Shown piece by piece: positions 45,240 through 56,106 of a DNA stretch of 64,000 nt (position 1 is its first letter; every line of letters begins with the position of its first letter). The notes beneath the pieces were generated by a model. It was given only the letters and a program-made list of their open reading frames with translations, was not told the origin of the DNA and searched no databases. This DNA is from Lycorma delicatula (Eukaryota; Arthropoda; Insecta; Hemiptera; Fulgoridae). The stretch lies in NCBI RefSeq assembly GCF_047948215.1, contig NC_134460.1:9295501-9359500 (forward strand), in the 5' to 3' direction. A program made the position numbers and the translations under genes.

Positions 45240-47330
45240 AATATGTTTGTGATGCACACTGACCCCATAGAAGAAGACACACGCCTTGAGACCATCCCGG
45301 TCGCCACACCACCTCCTCCGCTCCTAGCCCTGATGGAATATACCGGAGGTCATCCTCCAGACCCTCTAAGCATCATTACCTACCTAATTCATCAGTTTGG
45401 CTTCTGTGAGGTAGCCACCGATACAAATGCCTCGATAAACATTTCCATCGGTGTAATAAACCCCTTAAAACTATTTCGCCTTCGTATCAGACTTCACCAA
45501 TTATCGGATTCCTAATTAACTAAAAACTTTTGCCTTCCTACAACTCACCATCCCAGCGGATGTACGAACTCCGTGCCTGTCTACCACCGAAGGGAAACTA
45601 TCAAAAGAAAAACTGATATAAACATACAGAATGGACCTTATAAAATCTAACCACTAATCTAATACCCCTGAAATTAAATTGTTCGCAACATCGCAATTTA
45701 CACCTACTACTCAAAATTCTTAACCGGAAATTAAGCTCTCTTTCCAATTTGACCCGGGATAAAGACCGCCAGGATCCACTCCAAGCCAAATCATCGCTGT
45801 GCTGAAATATCTATTAATAATTCGTACTATCTAACCGGTTATGTTTGCCAAAAGCGTCTACTCTGGCCGAAAATGCACCCAAACGGGTCCCTAGCCATAC
45901 AACTACTACTCTATCCTCCTAAACACCTTGTGAAATCCTTTCAAGGGCTACAACACTCACAAACCTTTCCACATTGTCCCGTTCATCTTTCACTCTACAG
46001 TTAATCTCCAGATCCACAATCGAACCAATACCCTTACGTTCTCTATTCACCTTTGCACGTAATCATATTTTAAGCAGATCTACAGTACGCGATATACATC
46101 ATCTGACACCCAACATTAAAGATACTGTCCCGAATCGTTTAAATCAAATCGAACAAGCCTATCCCTAAAATCAACATGTCCAGACAGGAAATGGGTAACC
46201 TATCGATTCAGGGAGATCCAGGAGACGACTCTCAACAGCCATCATGTCCGGAAAAAGACCGTGCGTATATTGCACATCAGTCATTTCATTTCACCCACCG
46301 GCATGGTCTAGTGGTGAACGCGTCTTCCCAAATCAGCTGATTTGGAAGTCAAAAGTTCCAGCGTTCAAGTCCTAATAAAGTCCGTTATTTTTACACGGAT
46401 TTGAATACTAGATCATGGATACCGGTGTTCTTTGGTTGTTGGGTTTCAATTAACCACACATCTTAGGAATGGTCGAACTGAGACTATACAAGACTATACT
46501 TCATTTACACTCATACATATCATCCTCATTCATCGTCTGAAGTATTATCTGAAAGGTAATTACCGGAGGCTAAAGAGGAAAAAGAAAGAAAGCCTGCCAT
46601 CTCATTTCAATTGTAATCGTATTCGACTCCTGTCGAATACAATATTCCTGTTCTTCTGTTTCTTGAATATGCTCCAAGGTCAGTTCAACCAACTTTTACG
46701 CAACGTAATGTAACTGGCGTTCAGACGCTAGGACTTTAATAGGTTTTACACCCGTGATAACTAGAATTGCCCCACGTGAAATAGTTCTTTAGTCCCTTGT
46801 CACAGTAATTAAAAGGAGACGTTGACACCTCAACAGAATATCACGGTAGCTTTTATACCTCATTCTGTTTGCCCAAACTGGCGTTGCATACGTGCTTCGC
46901 AAACATGTTTGAATAAAATTCTCACAGTCTTAAATTTTAATCCCCAAACGCAGTAGACTACCTTACGAATGCCAAAAAAGGTATCACATGCCTTTTTTGC
47001 GACACTGAAAGTGTTCCTTGAAATTAAAGAGCACATTCAAATATCTTTGTAAGAAAACATACCGAATAGGATGACCAGCCATAAAAACATGCTTTTCCCG
47101 CGTTGGAGCACAACGGCCCTACAGTCGCATCTGTTTATCGTACTGTTCGAATGTTTCCTTTTTAAAATGATAAGATACCATCTTTATTTTTAAAAAATGA
47201 AGAGATAGTCCACTGGTAAGCAAGTTCGATCGCCAAACGGCCTGTGCCTGAATATTTTGTGGGGTCGGTAATTCTTCCATTCAAAACTCAACCTAATATC
47301 TTCCACTATTTTTAATCTTCGAGGGTATAT
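45240..47330 (-). pseudogene. Old R1/I-like LINE relic, interrupted by a SINE
   Basis: This less AT-rich 2-kb block reads on the minus strand, near 47100-46700, as a decayed RYVFLQRYLNVLFNFKEHF, then ATPVWANRM, YRDILLRCQRLLLITVT, RTISRGAILVITGVKPI and VLASERQLHY: the Y.AP.W / QR..LL.. / YRT.S..A..VI.GV.PI..L..ER order of R1- and I-group ORF2. Many stops. The continuation below 46290 has no clear protein similarity but keeps the composition. A plus-strand 90-codon frame at 45243-45515 is Pro/Thr-rich and unrecognised; I treat it as antisense noise. Confidence 0.55.
46294..46597 (+). mobile_element. SINE-1 copy nested in the R1-like relic
   Basis: Full-length: ccaccggcatggtctagtgg head, perfect 18-bp palindrome ccaaatcagctgatttgg (46328-46345), B box gcgttcaagtcct, body, tail aggaaaaagaaagaaag. 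Flanks catttcatttca (46282-46293) and catctcatttca (46598-46609) match 11 of 12. It interrupts the older LINE relic. Confidence 0.9.
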
Positions 47331-48238
47331 CTCAGCGGCATGCATAAGAAACAATAAAGCTACCGGCAAAAGGAATATACATTTACTTCTGTTACAAAAG
47401 ATACAATTACTACAGTTAAAGCAAATTTATTCCGTTGTATTGTAATATTTGAGAGTATTGGTTATATTATTAAACAATAAAAGTTCTAGAAAATGTAAAA
47501 AGATGAAAATATAAGAAAGAAAACTCATCACTCGTATAGTATGAAAAGAGTTCATCATTTATTTTTTTCGATTACTTTTCAAATAGATTTATAATATTTC
47601 TATTTTTTATTCTAATCTTTAAAAAAAAACTAGATGAGACATTCTTTAGGTTGTCAAACTAAACTCATTCACTATAATGCTTACATGAAAAAAATAATTG
47701 TTCAGTAGGAATCAAGACACAAAAGATTTCTTCTCTTTAATTTTCATTTAATTCAGGTTCGTCTTAGACTTCAATTTCTTAGATTCAGTAAGAAACGAGA
47801 ATAGATCTACATTAAAAGAATTGTTAGTTATAATTAAATTGTAAATTATCTTACGAATTAAAGCAATACAGCATAATTAAGCATAATAGTAATGATGAGA
47901 ACAATAATAAAACATTTAATTGGTGTAGTACAATGTTTTAATTATAAAAAAAAAAAAAAATTATTTTTTCTCTACGTAACAATTCTTTACGAGTAATAAT
48001 TTTTCATTAGTAATACGAGATAAACTTATTTTTTTAAATAATGTTGTGAATATTTTAGTAACAATGAAGCTTGTTACAATATTTATTCCGTACTTTTTTA
48101 TGGAAGTAAAATATTAAATACGTTGACAGTTAATATTAATAATAAAATTAAAATTAGATCCTATAAGAATAATTTAATGAAATGCCAATTTTCAATAATA
48201 AATACGTGCAACTAAGTTACTGTACAGGTATTTATTGT
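47331..48238. other. AT-rich spacer, no gene seen
   Basis: Nothing recognised. Confidence 0.6.
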
Positions 48239-48297
48239 ATTCTCATCATATTTAAATATTATAATTGTATTATATCATATTTAAATATGATGAGAAT
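48239..48297. repeat. Perfect 21-bp inverted repeat
   Basis: attctcatcatatttaaata(t) at 48239-48259 and its exact reverse complement at 48277-48297 flank a 17-base loop. The AT-rich arms each contain a smaller tatttaaata palindrome. Confidence 0.93.
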
Positions 48298-48717
48298 TCT
48301 AATATATAGAATATGATGGTATTCTCTTCATATTTTATTAACAGCAATAAATCCTGAATTAGTGCGTTGTATTTTAACTCACTACAACGAAATAGTTTCA
48401 ATTTTCAAATTTTTTTTAATATACAGTCTATTTCTACAACGGGTATTTTTACGGATTCCACTTCTAAAACTAAACAAAAAATGACCTTAAGAAAAATTGC
48501 AATTTCTCCTTCGTTCACCCACTTATTTTAAAGTAAGAACTTTTAATTATACAAAAAGAGTTTATTCAGAAGAGGATCGTAAACCAAGATCATTTTATTG
48601 TCTAAATATTGGGAGAAAGTAAACGCTAAGAACTTACAAGGCCAAAAGATCGGCAAAAAAGACTTGAATTATTCTGACTAAAGTGGTCCTTTGCGACCTT
48701 AAAAGTAAAAAAAAGAG

Positions 48718-49625
48718 GGATTCCAAATTGCACGACAATCTCTCGGGAGATGATAGCAAAAAATCAGAAAAATGTACATATTAACATCGGTCAGAAAACC
48801 GTTCGGTCGCGAAACATTTAACCTTGTTTTCTGCTCCCTCTGTGAGATTAAACCGTACTAAAATTCTTAATTTAAATTTGGTGCTTCCTTCCGGTTTTTG
48901 TTCTAAATGAATAAAAGTGATGTCAGACCTCTATGTCACTAAGGTTTTAAGTAAGAAAGGTTAAACACGAAAAGGTTTTGTCGGGAAATACACTTTTTTA
49001 GGTTTGGAATAAAATAACTTTGTTAATTTACTAATAAACAAACAAAAATTTCTAGTTATTTTTGTAGAGAATTTAATTCTGAAAAAATTGATGTACATAA
49101 CGTCTATTATAATTTAAAACAAATTTGAGAAGTTTCAGCTTTAATTAGAAACAAAACACGTTAATTGGATCGGAAAAGTAATATGGTTTTAAGCAGATCA
49201 ATTTTCATCAATGTTTTAACAACGTAATGTAAATGAAAACAAATAGAAAACTTATCAATAACAGAAAAAAATAAATAAAAACAGACTTAAAAAAATAACA
49301 TACTTCTTGATTTTTTTCTAAAAATTATCATAACGATTACTTGATAAAGCTGCAAACATTTCTTCAAAGCAGTTGTTCAATGTGGCTCATTTTCTTAGAT
49401 CACAAACCATAAGGAAACACCAAATTTACCTCTCTATTTGTACCCCAAGGATTTTAGTACAGTTTAATTTCACAGAGGGAGCAGAAACCTGGAACTGGAC
49501 TAAATGTTTCGTGAGCCGATAATCGCTAACGAACCGTTTTTTAACCTATGTTTTATAAGAACTTTTTATATTATTTTTGGCTATAGAATCATCTTCCGAG
49601 AGATTTTCATGCAGTTTGGATTCAT
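48718..49625. repeat. Inverted pair of a dispersed repeat (about 190-220-base arms)
   Basis: Left arm 48718-48905 and reverse complement of 49405-49625 share, in order, attccaaattgca, aatctctcgg.agatgat, cgaaacattta, tttctgctccctctgtga, attaaac.gtactaaaat and atttggtg.ttcctt. The arms are diverged and the about 500-base centre shows nothing else. Either two opposed copies of an old repeat or a foldback element. Confidence 0.75.
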
Positions 49626-50506
49626 TCTGTATATACATATATATATATATATATATATGTTTTTCTTTTCTTTTCATTAACAATTAAACTAATATATTGT
49701 TATAATTTGATAATAGATTTAACAATGTAAAAAATTAAAAAAAAAAAAAATGCAATTCTGTGAAAGAAGTCCATTTTTAGTTATTTGAAAATATGTAATA
49801 TGTTACTTATAAAATATATAAATAAGATACTTATTTTCTGACTTGCCCAGCACAAATTTGTTTGACATTAAATTGAGCGTAACTGAAGAACGACTCAACC
49901 AATATTCAACAAATTTTCATATGTATAATTTCAGATACACTGCTACAGCATAACTAAATTTCAAAGAAATTGATGTAGTAGTTGCTTTGAAGATTTTCAA
50001 GTCAAAAATTTTATAACTACGTCTGTAAATAAATAAATAAATATATAAGGAAACCGAAATCTAAATAAATGGTATTTTCGTACTTCTCATACCTCAAATC
50101 GTAAAAAAAAATTCAATTTCATTTCTCATTCCTATCAAGCGGCCGAACTAATATGTTACTTTTCCTTGAAAAGTCGGTAAAAAATAGAAGAGCAAAATTA
50201 GTATGTATTTTTTTTTTATAGAGCTCGATAGATGTCTCTTTACCTCGTTTCTGTGCATTTGTTTTCTAAATTTTTTTCACGAAACAGGTGTCTCACCTTT
50301 GCGTTCTTGTAAACGGATAATTTATATTGTTTTTTTTTTTTTTTTAAATAAAATTATCTAAGATAATTTAAATAAGCTTAGAAAATTAAACAAAACCCCA
50401 TCAAATCCAAAAAACTATTATGAAAAAAGCAGTAATTTTTTGTTCCATTATATTTCAAGTTTTTAATGCCAGCATCAAATTATTCATTAGTAAGCAGTTA
50501 TGTTTC
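49626..50506. other. AT-rich spacer, no gene seen
   Basis: TA run at 49636-49658; poly-T at 50331-50344. Nothing else recognised. Confidence 0.6.
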
Positions 50507-50786
50507 TTAAGGGCACATAGTACCTTGTATTTTTTTAATAATTCGTTTTATTTGTTGCATTTTAGCTTATTTAAAATGTAATTTTATCCACTTAAAGCAA
50601 TAAAATATGTAGAAATAATATTTTTAATGGGAAAATTGTTTTTTTTTTTTGTTAAAACTCAGTGAAAAATCCTCAAATCTCAGTAACAAATATGATTTTT
50701 TTAAACGATTATTTGTTTTCTGTTAGGTCTGACAAGTTATTACGAAAGGAAAATTTAGTGTTTATATAGGAAAATTTATTCAATTT

Positions 50787-51222
50787 TTGTTAAATTTGAA
50801 ATTTTTGTATTCAGAAGCGGATTGGTTCACGATTGCGAAATCTCCGCGGAGACTTGAGGAATGCTGTTTGAAAATAGTAAAAAAAAATTTAGGAAAAGAA
50901 CAACTGACAGACAACCATATCAATGAAATTCAGGACTACTATGGTGTTGCTATAAGAAAAAATACATATAGTATAAAAGACATGAAGCGTGCAGTATGGG
51001 ATATTTATTTTCATAAAATCTCGACAGATGAAAACCTTTCTAATGGGCTTTGTCCGTGGAACATCATGGGCGACTATCATCGAATAAAAAGTGCTGATAA
51101 GAAAGCAAAAATGGTTTATTAACGTGGAATTAAGAAAAAAAAAGTACTCAACCAGAATATAAGGATGATGAGGAAGAAAACCAGACAATAAACATGACAG
51201 AACATGGTGCTGGGATGCATTG
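50787..51222 (+). pseudogene. C-terminal part of a Mutator/Kolobok-like transposase
   Basis: Open frame 50787-51122 includes RRLEECCLKIVKKNLGKEQL, DNHINEIQDYYGVAIRKNTY, VWDIYFHKISTDENLSNGLC and P. The pattern L(T,S)D..I...Q.YYG.AIR.N / M..A.W...H..STDE.....CP is the conserved C-terminal region of the insect Mutator-like/Kolobok transposase family as I know it. A frameshift near 51120 leads to an acidic tail EYKDDEEEN... ending HGAGMH and TGA at 51220-51222, also typical of this family. The catalytic N-terminal part is absent. The LINE TSD overlaps its stop codon. Confidence 0.7.
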
Positions 51223-51811
51223 ACCTTTTTTTTTTTTTTTTTTTTTCTCTCAGCTCCCCTGGGCCGGACCGACTTGTTGGTATTACGCCGCCCAGGGGAG
51301 TGTCTTTAAACTCAAATAGGCCTCCCCACCTACCGGCTATATACCGGCAAGTCAGGTCGGCCTACCGGTTAGCTCTTTTTGAGAGTTCTTTATCAATATT
51401 GGCCCCTTGGGGACCCAAAAGGGCAATACTAATACACCACGCCAGACCCAGTTCGCCGCGACGCGGTACCGGGTCGCTTCAGTATTCAGTGTGCTCTTGC
51501 CTGACTGTTACCCGTGGAGTCCTTGGTGGCTCATCAGTGCCAACACACCGCAGCATGCTGGACCTCACCAGCAAGGCTGTCCACCCAGTCCTATTCTAGC
51601 CAACACCTTGTCTTCGTCAGTAGCTGACGCTGAAAAGCCTCTGATATCTTCGTCATCAATGAGGGTCAAATATCTGAAAGGCTATGACCTGATGAACTCT
51701 TTCAGAAATTACTTTTTTTAATTGTTTTTTGTTTTTATTAAACCGTTCTTCCATTAATGGTACTTCATCGAAATTTAATCTTACTATTTATTTAAAAAAT
51801 TTTTTTTTTTA

Positions 51812-51838
51812 CCAACAAGTCGGTCCGACTTGTTGGTA
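51812..51838. repeat. 27-base perfect palindrome at the 3' end of R1-like 3' UTR copy B
   Basis: accaacaagtcgg and ccgacttgttggt flank a single t. Copy A of the same 3' UTR reads cccctgggccggaccgactt here, so the palindrome replaces the normal 3' end by an inverted copy of the adjacent 13 bases. Confidence 0.92.
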
Positions 51839-52135
51839 TTACGCTGCCCAGGGGAGTGTCTTTAAACTCAAATAGGCCTCCCCGCCTCTCCACCTATCGG
51901 CTATATACCGGCATGGCAGATCGGCCTACCGGTAGCTCTTTTTGAGAGTTCTTTATTAATATTGCCCTTTTGGACACCACGCCAGACCCAGTTCGCTGCG
52001 ACGCAGCGCCGGGTCCCTTCAGTATTCAGTGTGCTGTTACCTGACTGTTACCCGTGGAGTCCTTGGTGGCTCATCAGTGCCAACACACCGCAGCATGCTG
52101 GACCTCACCAGCAAGGCTGTCCACCCAGTCCTATT

Positions 52136-52871
52136 CTAGCCAACACCTTGTCTTCTCTCATCGGAGTATTTCTGTAGAACAACTTGTCTAACAAAACTAG
52201 CAAAATTATTCCAGTTTGACTCGCTTCTTAGCATATAGTCTATTGTTGTCTCTGGAGTTATACCTGTGAGTGCCTTACTATGTCTAAGTGTGTCCCACCT
52301 ATTGCATTCAAAAAAGGTGTGCTCAGCATCATCTATCTCGTTGCAGTATTGCAAATTGGCTCTTCTCTCTTGCCTATTTTGTACAGGTAGTTATTGAAGG
52401 AACCATGTCCTGCAACAAACTGCGATAGGTGATGATCAACCTCACCAAATCTTCTCGACAACCACGGCTTGATGTTGGGGATGAGGGTTCTCGTCCATCG
52501 ACCCACAGCTTCCGGCGACCATCTTCCTGCCAGATACTATAAACAGCATCCCTGACCTCTTGTTCTGGCTTGCCTTGTGCCCTCTCCACCCTCTTTTTTG
52601 CGATTAGGTCAATAGGAGGTGTACCCGATATCACGGACAGGGCGGCATAGGACACTGTCCTGTATGCGGACACAACACCTAGGAGCACACACCTGTGCGT
52701 CCTCGCCAGTCTCTCTTTGTTGCGCCTGATGGCGATAGAGCGCCACCAGGCCGGAACGGCATACATAAGCGAAGACATGACGGTGGTCGCTAGTAAACGG
52801 CGCTTTGAGGCCCGAGGGGCATTCTGCGATGACATAATGATGTTTAGACTTTTTATCATCCTTTCTGCCTT
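52136..52871 (-). pseudogene. R1-like LINE ORF C-terminal part
   Basis: Minus-strand frames: 52871-52374 with AERMIKSLNIIMSSQNAPRA, SKRRLLATTVMSSLMYAVPA, WW, VVSAYRTVSYAALSVISGTP and PIDLIA, then 52354-52136 with DDAEHTFFECNRWDTLRH and TTIDYMLRSESNWNNFASFV. The same region and order as the R1-like LINE at 37413, but a different copy. A frameshift separates the two pieces at about 52365. The first piece continues open into the Kolobok flank beyond 52871, which is not LINE sequence. Confidence 0.82.
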
Positions 52872-53280
52872 GGATGCATTGACCTGCAGTAAATGATGTT
52901 TTTCATCGTTTTCCGAAAATTGCATTTCTTTTTTTAAATAAGAGACCCGATATCTCATGAACCGTTTAAAGTAAGAAAGTAAGATTTTTACAGTGTATTT
53001 ATGTATGTATGCAAGACATAGCTACTGAATTTTTTTTAAAGTAAAGATTGATAATTTGTATTTTCTATGAAGAAGTTTTTGTAAAAAAATAGGAAAGTTG
53101 AATAAAAATTGTTAAGTGAATAAGTTTTTTAGTAAAAGTATAAAAAAAAATACTCGGCTAAAAGAGAAACCTTAAAATAACTGTGCAAAATTTCCCTGCT
53201 GAATTCCTATCGTGTCCTGATATAATGACTTAAGTTAGAAAAAGTAACATACCGACATACAAGGTACCACGAGCCCTTAA

Positions 53281-53964
53281 TATAACCTTTAATTTCTTTA
53301 TTGAAAATCAAATTTCAAAGAAAATTAAAAATTTACTGGTAGGCTGAAAAAACAATATTGGTTATATTAAGTTTTTTTAGTCAATTTTTTTTTGTTCAGG
53401 CCATAATTGAACGACGTTTACATAACTTGAATTCTTTCTTTTCTCAAAATTTCCTCATCACTGCTTGTTTTTTTTTCTTTCATTGCTCTAAGAGATTTTT
53501 AGGTTTTATTTTTTCTTGAAACTTAGATTAATCAATCAATTTCCTAAATACATCTCTTTCATTTATAAAATTTTTATTTATCTTTAGTGCTTCGAGGTCT
53601 TTTTCGATCTGTTTCTACCAATTTGTTTTTTTTCATTGATAAAATTAAAAAGTTCTTTTTCAGTCTTTATCTGTTGATCATTCTCTATACAGATGCCGAA
53701 AGAATTTTATCCATTTTTCCCTTTTCTCTTTCAAGTTTTAGACGGTTTTGTTATATTTATTTTTTAATTTCAAAAACATTTTACTATCATAAAATACATT
53801 TCCGAAAATTAAATTATCTTTCTGATTATATTCCTTCTCAAATATAACATTTTTATCAACTTGAATCTAAATAATGGTGAATTTTATTTAAAAAATTAAA
53901 AAAATATTTTAATAATAATTTCAAGTCAGTCAGTAATGTTTTTAGCAGTTATATTGCTTTCTCT
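53281..53964. other. AT-rich spacer, no gene seen
   Basis: T-rich sequence; an 86-codon Phe/Leu/Ile-rich frame (53587-53847) is compositional. Confidence 0.55.
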
Positions 53965-54897
53965 CCCTAATAAGAAAGGGAGACCGACAAGGATGTTCCC
54001 TATCTCCGTTACTTTTTAATCTTTACATGGAACTAGCAGTTAATGATGTTAAAGAACAATTTAGATTCGGAGTAACAGTACAAGGTGAAAAGATAAAGAT
54101 GCTACGATTTGCTGATGATATAGTAATTCTAGCCGAGAGTAAAAAGGATTTAGAAGAAACAATGAACGGCATAGATGAAGTCCTACGCAAGAACTATCGC
54201 GTGAAAATAAACAAGAATAAAACAAAAGTAATGAAATGTAGTAGAAATAACAAAGATGGACCGCTGAATGTGAAAATAGGAGGAGAAAAGATTATGGAGG
54301 TAGAAGAATTTTGTTATTTGGGAAGTAAAATTACTAAAGATGGACGAAGCAGGAGCGATATAAAATGCCGAATAGCACAAGCTAAACGAGCCTTCAGTAA
54401 GAAATATAATTTCTTTACATCAAAAATTAATTTAAATGTCAGGAAAAGATTTTTGAAAGTGTATGTTTGGAGTGTCGCTTTATATGGAAGTGAAACTTGG
54501 ACGATCGGAGTATCTGAGAAGAAAATATTAGAAGCTTTTGAAATGTGGTGCTATAGGAGAATGTTAAAAATCAGATGGGTGGATAAAGTGACAAATGAAG
54601 AGGTATTGCGGCAAATAGATGAAGAAAGAAGCATTTGGAAAAATATAGTTAAAAGAAGAGACAGACTTATAGGCCACATATTAAGGCATCCTGGAATAGT
54701 CGCTTTAATATTGGAAGGACAGGTAGAAGGGAAAAATTGTGTAGGCAGGCCACGTTTGGAGTATGTAAAACAAATTGTTGGGGATGTAGGATGTAGAGGG
54801 TATACTGAAATGAAACGACTAGCACTAGATAGGGAATCTTGGAGAGCTGCATCAAACCAGTCAAATGACTGAAGACAAAAAAAAAAAAAAAAAAAAA
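53965..54897 (+). mobile_element. LINE-A copy 7: cleanest 3' half, poly-A
   Basis: Starts at RT motif B (IRKGDRQGCSLSPLLFN, Val to Asp relative to copy 3) and runs to a 20-base A-tail. attgctttctct (53953-53964) and attgctctct (54898-54907) may be an imperfect TSD. Nearly identical to copy 3 at the nucleotide level. Confidence 0.92.
54027..54872 (+). pseudogene. LINE-A RT C-terminal half, 281 codons uninterrupted
   Basis: MELAVNDVKEQFRFGVTVQG, LRFADDIVILAES with the FADD pair intact, thumb, FCYLGSKITKDG, YGSETWTIGVSEKK, EAFEMWCYRRMLKIRWVDK, VGRPRLEYVKQIVGDVGC, WRAASNQSND and stop. There are no stops or frameshifts, so it is very young, but 5' truncation removes the endonuclease and RT motifs before B; it cannot act alone. 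The ATG is internal to the original ORF and only the first Met in the remaining frame. Confidence 0.88.
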
Positions 54898-54907
54898 ATT
54901 GCTCTCT

Positions 54908-55179
54908 TATAATATACCTAATCTGATTCAGGTCAGATAACAGTAAATAATTTACCTAACGTTTTTATCAAATTTTGTTTTTTATTATCACAGCGAAATA
55001 GTGAATTTGTTTTCAGTAAATAAATGGAATATGTTCATTAAACCTTCAGAATAGTTTGTCTGCAATTTTTTTTCTTCAACTAATTAATAAACATAACAAG
55101 TTATAATTAATTGTTAATAATTACCCAATTTAAAAAGAAAAAAAAATCGTTCAACTGATGACTACATATTATATCAAGA
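54908..55179. other. Short AT-rich spacer
   Basis: Nothing recognised. Confidence 0.6.
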
Positions 55180-55545
55180 TACCAGGTGTTTTGTTTTAAA
55201 ACGTAACCGCGTTTAAAGAAAAGTAATGTGACATATTTAATGCGATTAGTTACAAATATTATAATAATTTGTGAAAAGTATTATTGTGATCAAATTTTTT
55301 TATAATAAATGTTGAAAATATCCAGAATTTTCACCAATGCAAGCCTTTACTGTCTTTTTCATATTCCATGCAACCTTTCAAAGTGTATTTCTTCCAATTT
55401 CTCGTAATTCCTGAGTTATGTTAGCTTTCAGTTCTTCAATAGGTGTGGATTATTTTTTAATACACAACCTTTTAGATATTACCAGAAAAAAAATTTACAG
55501 GAGAAAGATCAGACGACCAAGCTGATTTTATTTCATATTACTTAT

Positions 55546-55602
55546 ATTACTGTAATATATATTACAGTAATGTGTGAGTGATATCGACTGGCCAGTCGAT
55601 AT
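55546..55602. repeat. Two adjacent perfect palindromes, 26 and 22 bp
   Basis: 55546-55571 is attactgtaat / atat / attacagtaat, and 55581-55602 is atatcgactgg / ccagtcgatat, both exact. They lie 9 bases apart within the transposon's 3' part. Confidence 0.95.
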
Positions 55603-55609
55603 TACTCTT

Positions 55610-56056
55610 TCACCAAACACATATCTCGAACGTTCCATTGTTTTTCTTACCGTGTGTCATGTAGCCCATCTTGTTGAAACAAAAACCTCTCTCATTTAAT
55701 ACCAGATTTGCAACAAACTGCATTACAATTTCTTGGTAAAGGTCTGCATTAAAAGCGTTTCCAAAGAATATGGGCCCAATTATTCTTCGCATGGAAATTG
55801 CACAGTACACACCAATTTTCTGTGGGTGTAGAGGTCGTGATTCGATGATGTGAGGATTTATGGAACTCCAGTGGTACTCCGACTATTAATGAAACCAAGC
55901 CTGTTCTGGAAAAAAATACATTCCCCAATACTTTAAAGTTCTCTCGAACAAACTGACTAAATCAATGACAGTATTTGGAGCTTAGCAGCATAACAAACAT
56001 GCGATACATTAATTCGGAAAGGCTTTAATTTAAGTAGCCGGGTAGCTTTAAAGGCA

Positions 56057-56106
<50 letters not shown>

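Larger units (their letters stand above)
51227..52871 (-). mobile_element. Composite R1-like LINE insertion: body plus a second 3' UTR, one TSD
   Basis: The repeat ggatgcattgacc(t) (51213-51226 and 52872-52885) bounds the whole 1.65-kb segment. Minus-strand order: truncated ORF (52871-52136), 3' UTR copy B (to 51812), A-run, about 190 bases of unrelated DNA, 3' UTR copy A (about 51618-51245), poly-A, TSD. Copies A and B are highly similar and both reach ccaacaccttgtcttc. A single TSD around both means they arrived together. Confidence 0.85.
50511..53276 (+). mobile_element. Kolobok-like DNA transposon (TTAA target site) with a nested LINE
   Basis: The left end is gggcacatagtaccttgtat preceded by TTAA (50507-50510). 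The right end, inverted, is gggctcgtggtaccttgtat followed by TTAA (53277-53280). The 20-base inverted termini differ at four positions. TTAA duplication with GGG termini fits Kolobok; piggyBac also uses TTAA but starts CCC. Removing the nested LINE (51227-52885) leaves about 1.1 kb, too short for a complete element, so it is internally deleted. Confidence 0.8.

Noticed and set aside
45243..45515. 90-codon Pro/Thr-rich plus frame as a host exon
   Set aside because: It lies antisense in a block whose other part encodes a decayed R1-like LINE; no domain recognised and no splice context.
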